A stretch of 64,000 bases of DNA from Amycolatopsis rubida (GTDB lineage: Bacteria > Actinomycetota > Actinomycetes > Mycobacteriales > Pseudonocardiaceae): NCBI RefSeq assembly GCF_900115345.1, contig NZ_FOWC01000004.1, forward strand, positions 434,001-498,000, read 5' to 3'. The stretch's first letter is position 1. Each line of letters opens with the position of its first letter. The translations under genes and the position numbers were made by a program. Below are positions 58,419 through 64,000 of this stretch, piece after piece. Below the pieces are notes generated by a model. The model made no database searches and was not told where the DNA came from. It saw only the letters and a program-made list of their open reading frames with translations.

Positions 58419-58910
58419 ATGTTGATCCGACCTGCCGAAGAACGGGACGCTGCGGCGTGCGCGGCGATCTACGCGCCGTACGTCCGGGACACCACGATCA
58501 GCTTCGAGACCGAACCGCCGACGCCGGCGGAAATGGCCGCCCGCATCGCGAAGGCGACGAAGTCGTACGCGTGGCTGGTGCTGGAAATCGACGGCGAGGT
58601 CGTCGGATACGCGTACGGAAGTCCGCACAAGGAGCGTGCCGCCTACCGTTGGTCGTGCGAGGTGAGTGTGTACCTGGCACAGGACCGTCGACGCGCGGGT
58701 GGCGGGAAAGCCTTGTACGAAGCCCTCTTTGCCCGGCTTGCCGAGCGCGGCCTCCGGATGGCGGTGGCTGGGATGACGCAGCCGAACGAAGCCAGCGTGG
58801 GGCTGCACAAGGCGATGGGCTTCGAGGTGATCGGGACTTATCGGCGGATCGGGTGGAAGCATGGTGCGTGGCGTGACGTGACGTGGATGCAGCGCGAACT
58901 GACCTCGTGA
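58419..58910 (+). CDS. phosphinothricin-type GNAT acetyltransferase
   Basis: The 163-residue product reads IRPAEERDAAACAAIYAPYVRDTTISFETEPPTPAEMAARI, WLVLEIDGEVVGYAYGSPHKERAAYRWSCEVSVYL and MTQPNEASVGLHKAMGFEVIGTYRRIGWKHGAWRDVTWMQ, the PAT/Bar-like family that acetylates phosphinothricin, methionine sulfoximine or similar amino acids. ATG 58419 is leaderless behind TACTAT (58406-58411, 7 nt). Its stop codon lies in a perfect bidirectional terminator. The acceptor is inferred only. Confidence 0.9.
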   Translation: MLIRPAEERDAAACAAIYAPYVRDTTISFETEPPTPAEMAARIAKATKSYAWLVLEIDGEVVGYAYGSPHKERAAYRWSCEVSVYLAQDRRRAGGGKALYEALFARLAERGLRMAVAGMTQPNEASVGLHKAMGFEVIGTYRRIGWKHGAWRDVTWMQRELTS

Positions 58911-58949
58911 GTGGCGATCCCGGGTAGAACCGGGATCGCCACTCACGAG
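58904..58949. terminator. perfect 20-bp bidirectional terminator holding both stop codons
   Basis: CTCGTGAGTGGCGATCCCGG (58904-58923) and its exact complement (58930-58949) flank GTAGAA. The TGA of the + gene (58908-58910) and the TGA of the - gene (58945-58943) lie at mirror positions in the stem. Confidence 0.85.
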
Positions 58950-59929
58950 CCCAAGTCCAGTTCCTCGATGTCGTGCTCCAGGCGGGCCCGCCAGGACCAC
59001 TTCGGTTCCGTCCAGTCGGTGTCCGAGGGCGGCGGTTCCCCCAGCGGCAGCGCGGGATCGACCACGCCGTGCGTCACCCGGTAGGCCAGCGCGGAAGTCG
59101 CTGCGCGGATCCACTTGTCCCCCGCCGCACCAGAGGGCGGCGCGACTCCGAACGCGTGCGTGAACCACACCGGCAGCAACGCGCTCGATCCGATCGCGTC
59201 GGTGATCCGCTCGCGCAGCCGGGAATGCAGCTCTTCCCAATCCCGTTCGCACTTCTCGATCTGCGGCAGCACCCGGGTCCGCGTCACCTCGTCGGCCGCC
59301 AGAACCTGTTGCGCCGCTTCGGCATCCTGCTGCGCGGCGGGCAGCTGGCGATCCAGCACACCGCGCCGCCGGGCGATCACTTCGGACAGTCGCGACTCCG
59401 CGTCGTCGCGTTCCGGTGTGCCACGCTCGGCTTTCGCCAGCACCTCCAGCACGGCGATCAGCGCTTCTTCGCTCTGCCCCAACACTTCCCGTGCCTGCGG
59501 CAGCCGCGCGACATCCTCTTCGTACGGTCGGCGCTGACTCGGCGTGAGCAACTGCGCGGCCAGGCTGTGCCGCCGTTCCGCCTCCGCTGCGAGCTGCCGC
59601 AGCCGCGGGCCGACGTCGTCCAGGTCGACCACCGGCACCTTCTCCGACACCCGAACCGCGCGTTCGAGCACCAGCAACCGCTGCCGGAGCCGTTCGAGCT
59701 GCCGCGCGGTGTGGTCCAGCCGGGTTTCGTGCCGGGAATGGGTTTCGGCGAACGACTCGACCGTCTCGCGCAGTTCGGAAAGCTCGCGGACGGTGCGGTT
59801 TTCCAGATCGTCGACGGTCTCTTGCATACCGCCGACGGTGTCGGTGAGGGCAAGCAGTTCCGGATCGGCCTCCGGCCCCTCCTCGGCCGGGTAGTACTCG
59901 GTGTCGCGGTAGTACTCGGAGTAGGTCAC
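58943..59929 (-). CDS. long coiled-coil protein of unknown function
   Basis: The 328-residue product is mostly heptad coiled coil (TVGGMQETVDDLENRTVRELSELRETVESFAETHSRHETRLDHTARQLERLRQRL, then residues 110-230), with a C-terminal globular part containing WFTHAFGVAPPSGAAGDKWIRAATSALAYRVTHGV. No membrane segment. ATG 59929 overlaps the stop of the preceding membrane-protein gene by 4 nt, so the two probably form a complex. Confidence 0.75.
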   Translation of the reverse strand: MTYSEYYRDTEYYPAEEGPEADPELLALTDTVGGMQETVDDLENRTVRELSELRETVESFAETHSRHETRLDHTARQLERLRQRLLVLERAVRVSEKVPVVDLDDVGPRLRQLAAEAERRHSLAAQLLTPSQRRPYEEDVARLPQAREVLGQSEEALIAVLEVLAKAERGTPERDDAESRLSEVIARRRGVLDRQLPAAQQDAEAAQQVLAADEVTRTRVLPQIEKCERDWEELHSRLRERITDAIGSSALLPVWFTHAFGVAPPSGAAGDKWIRAATSALAYRVTHGVVDPALPLGEPPPSDTDWTEPKWSWRARLEHDIEELDLGS

Positions 59930-60489
59930 CGCGCCTCCCGCACCAGGAACGCCACGGTCGCCACCGTGGTGAGCGCGGCCAGGATGACCACGATCAGCTG
60001 GGCGGCCGGCCCGGTCCCGATGAGCGCGACCGCGGTGAAGACCGCGGCCAGCACTCCGCTCCAGGCGGCACGCTGCCGCCGGTTGACCATCATCGGTGCC
60101 GGCCCGAGCGGCCCGAACGCGATCCGCAGTCCGGCTCCCAGCAGCGGCAACGCGAGCAGCAGCCAGACCGCGTTGAGCGCGCCGAACAGCATCATCGCCC
60201 CGCTCACCATCCCGACCGCGACCGGCGCGACCGCCAGGTACAGCGTCGTCCGCTGCACCTTCCCGCGCTTCGCCGCCAACCGGGCGAGCCGCACCTGTTC
60301 GACGGCGGCGTCGACCTCCTTCTCGGCGCTCAGCAGCGCCTCCGCCCGCTCGGCCAAGGCGTCGAGCGTCTGCGTGCGTTCGTCTTCCGCCTGGTCCGGC
60401 AGCTGCGCCAGACCCGCGCGAAGCTCACGGCGGAGCGCGGACGCGCGCGCCATCACGTGGTCGCGCTGGTCCTCTGCAGGCGTAGTCAC
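59926..60489 (-). CDS. coiled-coil membrane protein
   Basis: A 187-residue protein: residues 1-75 a soluble coiled coil (LDALAERAEALLSAEKEVDAAVEQVRLARLA), residues 80-185 four membrane helices (LYLAVAPVAVGMVSGAMMLFG, VWLLLALPLLGAGLRIAFG and two more). GTG 60489 is leaderless behind TACAGT (60501-60496, 6 nt). It may anchor the coiled-coil partner encoded downstream. Unrecognised family. Confidence 0.75.
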   Translation of the reverse strand: MTTPAEDQRDHVMARASALRRELRAGLAQLPDQAEDERTQTLDALAERAEALLSAEKEVDAAVEQVRLARLAAKRGKVQRTTLYLAVAPVAVGMVSGAMMLFGALNAVWLLLALPLLGAGLRIAFGPLGPAPMMVNRRQRAAWSGVLAAVFTAVALIGTGPAAQLIVVILAALTTVATVAFLVREAR

Positions 60490-60552
60490 CTGGCCACTGT
60501 AGGTACGAAGGGTGCCGAACCCGGGGAACGACGCGACTTCGGCCCGATCCGG

Positions 60553-61392
60553 TCAGAGGCGCAGCAGGTCTTTCCCGGCGACCACCTCACCGTCGAACCC
60601 GGCCGCGGCGTGCTCGCGCCACACCTCGTCGGCGATATCCGCGTCAGCCGGGACGAAATGCGACAGCACGAGAGTCCCCACCCCCGCTTCCTTGGCCAAT
60701 GCACCGACCCGCTCGACACTCGTGTGGCTCGCCAGCAGGTGATCCCGCAACGTCGTGCCGTTGTACCGGCTCACCATGGCATCGACCGCAGGCACATACA
60801 TGACCTCATGCACCAGCACATCCGCACCAGCAGCCAACCGCACCAGGTTCTCGCACGGCGCGGTGTCGCCGGAGATCACGATCGACCGGTCCGCAGTGTC
60901 CACTCGGTAGGCGAACGCGTCCACGATCGGCGGGTGGTCCACGCGGGCCGCGGTGATCCGCGCGTTCTCGTCCTCGAAGACCACGCCGTCCGCCGCTACC
61001 TCGTGCGGGTCGAGCAGTTCGTCCAGCGGAGGCAGACCCTCGTCGCCGACCCGGGTGTCGATGTCGAAGCGGTTCATCGCCAGGAAATGCCGGGTCATGT
61101 CCGCGAGCGGCGGCGGGCCGAACGCGGGGACCTGTCGTTCCAGGTTGGCGGCCCAGGCCAGCAGGTAGAGGTTGCCGTAGTCGGCGTTGTGGTCGGAATG
61201 GTGATGGGTGATGCCGACCGCGCGCAACGAGTCGAGCGGGATGCCCGCGTGCACCAGCTGCCGGGCGACGCCGTTGCCGCAGTCGATCACATAGGTGGCT
61301 CCGTTGACGACGATCGCCTGTGCCGGAGCGCTCCGGGTGCGTTTCGGTGCGGGACCGCCCGCCGTGCCGAGGAGGATGAGCTGCGTGGTCAT
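60553..61392 (-). CDS. metallo-beta-lactamase-fold hydrolase (RNase Z/AtsA-like)
   Basis: The 279-residue product has the MBL metal site: VIDCGNGVARQLV, VGITHHHSDHNADYGNL (HxHxDH), SIVISGDTAPCENLVRLAAGADVLVHEVMY and LVLSHFVPAD, in the order found in RNase Z- and arylsulfatase AtsA-like enzymes. ATG 61392 overlaps the APC permease stop (ATGA), so it acts with that importer. Substrate possibly an ester or cyclic amide of the imported compound. Confidence 0.9.
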   Translation of the reverse strand: MTTQLILLGTAGGPAPKRTRSAPAQAIVVNGATYVIDCGNGVARQLVHAGIPLDSLRAVGITHHHSDHNADYGNLYLLAWAANLERQVPAFGPPPLADMTRHFLAMNRFDIDTRVGDEGLPPLDELLDPHEVAADGVVFEDENARITAARVDHPPIVDAFAYRVDTADRSIVISGDTAPCENLVRLAAGADVLVHEVMYVPAVDAMVSRYNGTTLRDHLLASHTSVERVGALAKEAGVGTLVLSHFVPADADIADEVWREHAAAGFDGEVVAGKDLLRL

Positions 61393-62711
61393 GCGTACTC
61401 GCTTTCGAGCTTGACGGAAGCAGAACGGCGGGCCAGCCACACGACGAGACCCAGCACGCTCCAGGCTGCCAGCGCGAGCAGCGCCGGCAGGGTGATCTGC
61501 TTGAGCAGCAACCAAGTCTGCACCGCGAGAATCGCGACGCCGAGCACGGACAGCGCGGCGTGCGACGTCCGGCGCATCCGGAACGGGGCCGCCGCGTGCA
61601 GTTCCGGACACTGCCGGCGAACCCGCCACGACGCGATGATCAGCAAAGTGAGCAACGGCCCGGTCACGATCGACGTCATGGCTGCGATGTTCGCGACGCT
61701 GAAGCCGGCGAGCACCGGCACCACGCCGATCAGGTAGAGGATCGCCAGCAGCCAGTGCGGGGTGCCGAACCGGCGGTTCACCGCGCCGAGCCCGGCGGGC
61801 AGCCAGCCGTCGCCGGTCGCGGCCAGCACGGGTTTCGTCGCGGCCAGCAGCAGCGAATTGATGTGGCCGATCACCGACGCCATCGCGCCGCCGAGGATGA
61901 AGAACGCGAAACCGCCCGGGGAAAGGAGGTGCCGGGCGACGTCCGACATCGGCTTGCCCGCGGACGCCGCTGCCCCGAGCACGCCCACCGACGGGATCGC
62001 CACGACCACGTAGATCACCGCCGCGACGAGAGTGCCGCCGACAACGGACAGCGGGATGTCGCGTCCCGGCCGCTTCATCTCCCCGCCGATGTCGGCGATG
62101 AGGAAGGCACCGGTGGTGGCGAAGGTGAGCATGGCCGCCGCGTTGAGCAAGCCGCCGATGCCGTGCGGGGTCAGGTTCCCGAACTCGCTCCACCGCACCT
62201 GCCCGGCACCCGCGATCCCGTACAGCAGGAAGGCGGCGAGCATGACGACCGCGAGCACGATGCCGACGCGGCTGGAGAACGTCGCGCCCGCCAGGTTCGT
62301 CAGGAAGAACACCGTGATCAGAGCGATTGCCAGCGGCCGGACCGGAACGCCCGGCACGAGCGCGCTGACGTAGTTCGCCCCGGCCAGCGCCATCAGGCTG
62401 AGCTGGATGACCGACACGGCGGACAGCCACATCGACGCGAATCCGGCGGCAGGCGAGACCAGCCGCGCGGCATAGGTGTAGCGGCCGCCGGTGACCGGCA
62501 TCGCGCTGCCGAGCGACGCGATCGGCAGCGAATAGACGATCACCGCGAGCGCTGCGATGGCGAAGGCGATCGGCGCGCCGGCCCCGGTCAGCGCGATGGC
62601 GGTGCCCATCAACGCGACGACCCCGCCGCCGACTACCTGATGGAACGAAACTCCGACGGCTTGGAAAAGGGAGATGCTTCGCTTGAGGTTCGCGTCTGCT
62701 TCGGTCGGCAT
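61389..62711 (-). CDS. APC-family amino acid permease
   Basis: The 440-residue permease has 12 membrane helices, with the APC TM1 loop VGGGVVALMGTAIALTGAGAP and the GGRYTYAARLVSPAAGFASMWL motif of TM3. ATG 62711 is used; GTG 62720, in frame, is an alternative. It is divergent from kynureninase and coupled to the MBL hydrolase, so it may import tryptophan, kynurenine or a related amino acid. Confidence 0.88.
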   Translation of the reverse strand: MPTEADANLKRSISLFQAVGVSFHQVVGGGVVALMGTAIALTGAGAPIAFAIAALAVIVYSLPIASLGSAMPVTGGRYTYAARLVSPAAGFASMWLSAVSVIQLSLMALAGANYVSALVPGVPVRPLAIALITVFFLTNLAGATFSSRVGIVLAVVMLAAFLLYGIAGAGQVRWSEFGNLTPHGIGGLLNAAAMLTFATTGAFLIADIGGEMKRPGRDIPLSVVGGTLVAAVIYVVVAIPSVGVLGAAASAGKPMSDVARHLLSPGGFAFFILGGAMASVIGHINSLLLAATKPVLAATGDGWLPAGLGAVNRRFGTPHWLLAILYLIGVVPVLAGFSVANIAAMTSIVTGPLLTLLIIASWRVRRQCPELHAAAPFRMRRTSHAALSVLGVAILAVQTWLLLKQITLPALLALAAWSVLGLVVWLARRSASVKLESEYA

Positions 62712-62772
62712 CCTGATCACTGCCTTCTGCTGGCCGTTGTCGATCGGCACAGCGTGACCCAATCCGCGACGC

Positions 62773-62831
62773 TTCGGAAATACCGAATGCCCGCCCTGGC
62801 ATAGCCGTTCGGGAATACCGCGGGATAGCCG
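62773..62831. promoter_or_regulatory. repeated dyad sites between APC permease and kynureninase
   Basis: TTCGGAAATACCGAA (62773-62787) is a perfect 5-5-5 dyad; TTCGGGAATACCG (62808-62820) and CGGGATAGCCG (62821-62831) are close variants. Clustered short dyads are typical of Lrp/AsnC-type regulators of amino acid catabolism; the regulator is not in the window. Confidence 0.55.
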
Positions 62832-62930
62832 GGCGGGCATGGGAGCGAGCGAATCAGGCATTGGACGGGCATGACGCCCGGCAAGAACGATGAGAAGCCC
62901 GCGTTCCTTCTCCGACCTTGTGGAGTTCCC

Positions 62931-64000
62931 ATGACCGTGGCCCTCGCCGAAGCGGCCGCCCGCGATCTCGACGCCCAGGACCCGTTGCCGACGTTGCGGG
63001 CGCGGTTCCACCTCCCGCCCGCGACCGGCGGCGGCTACCCCGAGGCGGCCTACTTCGCCGGGAACTCCCTCGGCCTGCAGCCGGCCGCGACCCGCGCCGC
63101 GCTGGACGCGGAACTCGCCGACTGGGCCCGGCTGGGCGTGGAAGGCCACGTCGCAGCAGCGCGTCCGTGGGTCTCCTACCACCAGCAGCTACGCGATCCG
63201 GCCGCCCGGCTCGTCGGCGCGCGCCCGGCCGAGGTCGTGCTGATGAACTCGCTGACGGTCAACCTGCACCTGATGATGGTCAGCTTCTACCGGCCGACCC
63301 CGCGACGGCAGGCGATCGTCATCGAGGACACCGCGTTCCCGTCCGACAGCTACGCGGTGCGCAGCCAGGTCGCGTTCCACGGCTACGACCCGGACGAAGC
63401 CGTCATCCGGCTTTCGCCCCGTCCCGGGGAATCGACGTTGCGCAGCGAGGACATCGCCAGCTGGCTTGCCGAACACGGGCATCGGGTCGCGCTCGTCCTG
63501 CTGGGCGGAGTCAATTACTACAGCGGGGAACTGCTCGACATCCCGGCGATCACCCGCGCCGGGCAGGCCGCCGGAGCGATCGTGGGGTGGGATCTCGCGC
63601 ACGCGGCGGGCAATGTGCCGCTGCGGCTGCACGACTGGGGCGTCGACTGGGCTGCTTGGTGCACCTACAAATATCTCAACAGCGGGCCGGGCGCGATCGC
63701 GGGCGCGTTCGTGCACGAGCGGCATCTCGCGGACCGTTCGCTGCCGAAGCTGGCAGGCTGGTGGAGCACCGACCCGGACGTGCGGTTCCGGATGCGGCCG
63801 ACGGTGACCCCGGTCGACACCGCCGACTCGTGGCAGCTGTCGAACCCGCCGATCCTCGCGATGGCCCCGGTGCGAGCCTCGCTGGAGATGTTCGACGCGG
63901 TGGGCATGGACGCCTTGCGCGCCAAGAGCATCCGGCTGACCGCGTACCTGGAAACGCTGCTCGGCGAGATCTGCGCGGAAGGTCCGATGGAGGTGCTCAC
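62931..64000 (+). CDS. kynU: kynureninase, 3' end outside the window
   Basis: The open frame runs off the right edge after 356 codons. Visible features: AYFAGNSLGLQP (N-terminal hallmark), VVLMNSLTVNLHLMM, ALVLLGGVNYYSGELLDI, GWDLAHAAGNVPLRLHDWGVDWAAWCTYKYLNSGPG (cofactor Asp and Schiff-base Lys), HERHLADRSLPKLAGWW. It cleaves kynurenine to anthranilate and alanine in tryptophan breakdown. GGAG lies 6 nt before ATG 62931. Usual family length is about 410 residues, so roughly 50-60 are missing only because the window ends. Confidence 0.93.
   Translation, partial: MTVALAEAAARDLDAQDPLPTLRARFHLPPATGGGYPEAAYFAGNSLGLQPAATRAALDAELADWARLGVEGHVAAARPWVSYHQQLRDPAARLVGARPAEVVLMNSLTVNLHLMMVSFYRPTPRRQAIVIEDTAFPSDSYAVRSQVAFHGYDPDEAVIRLSPRPGESTLRSEDIASWLAEHGHRVALVLLGGVNYYSGELLDIPAITRAGQAAGAIVGWDLAHAAGNVPLRLHDWGVDWAAWCTYKYLNSGPGAIAGAFVHERHLADRSLPKLAGWWSTDPDVRFRMRPTVTPVDTADSWQLSNPPILAMAPVRASLEMFDAVGMDALRAKSIRLTAYLETLLGEICAEGPMEVL

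Noticed and set aside
1..64000. tRNA, rRNA, transposase, integrase or att sites
   Set aside because: None could be recognised on either strand.

Overview
The window is about 70% GC and carries WhiB-age actinobacterial hallmarks without any ribosomal or tRNA marker: GTG/TTG starts, many promoters whose -10 box sits 5-7 nt before the start codon (leaderless mRNAs), an ESX-type WXG/EspG gene set, MptB-like mannosyltransferase, furA-katG, DesK/NarL-type two-component systems and IdeR-type iron boxes. A Pseudonocardiaceae member close to Amycolatopsis is the best guess; this is inference from content, not a database match. No rRNA, tRNA, CRISPR array, phage or transposase was seen. Layout: 1-4.4 kb holds an aminoglycoside-phosphotransferase-like gene, a PadR-GyrI fusion regulator behind a perfect operator, a decayed nuclease gene, a tiny Cys-rich ORF, and a divergent cupin/MarR pair with two matching operators. 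3.6-12 kb (minus strand) has a polyamine operon (P450, AAC(3)-like acetyltransferase, an ornithine decarboxylase fused to AdoMet decarboxylase, spermidine-synthase-like aminopropyltransferase, then an interrupted unknown gene) behind a DrrAB-type ABC exporter, a DUF4097 protein and a ribbon-helix-helix regulator. 12-20 kb has a MerR gene and an EfeU-EfeB deletion chimera both at iron boxes, a TetR/RibD-type reductase pair, a 44-45 bp tandem repeat, an aldo/keto reductase-MFS pair, a frameshifted MFS gene and a PLP decarboxylase. 20-28.6 kb has a ClgR/PopR-like regulator facing a ClpP pair (one subunit without the catalytic Ser), a membrane beta-helix protein, a HAD hydrolase, MptB, SodC and a glycosidase divergent from a PadR regulator. 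28.7-32.6 kb is a six-gene orphan ESX island (WXG-type substrates, EspG chaperone, YbaB-like protein) with no secretion core. 32.6-36.3 kb is a two-component system whose regulator is a REC-LuxR-SARP fusion. 36.3-43.3 kb contains a secreted papain-type protease, katG-furA, a SAM methyltransferase and small ORFs. 43.5-50.9 kb holds a decayed two-component system, an SDR without its catalytic dyad, an HTH-less LysR sensor domain divergent from a DUF5997 gene, an intact DesK/DesR-type system, a Pro/Gln-rich membrane protein and a broken alpha/beta hydrolase. 50.9-64 kb has AraC/TSUP, ArsC-like, GNAT, azoreductase/MarR, a ligase-less LigD, MFS/XRE-cupin/phosphinothricin-type acetyltransferase, coiled-coil membrane proteins, and an MBL-APC pair divergent from a kynureninase gene that runs off the end. 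Two window-wide signals stand out. First, a family of five ~50-bp hairpins (plus one short derivative) lies only at gene 3' ends, with a constant GGAATC-W-GATTCC core and a stem that changes by paired substitutions. Second, at least 18 genes look leaderless. Five genes are decayed by multiple lesions and one pair is fused by deletion, a high load for a 64-kb chromosomal segment.
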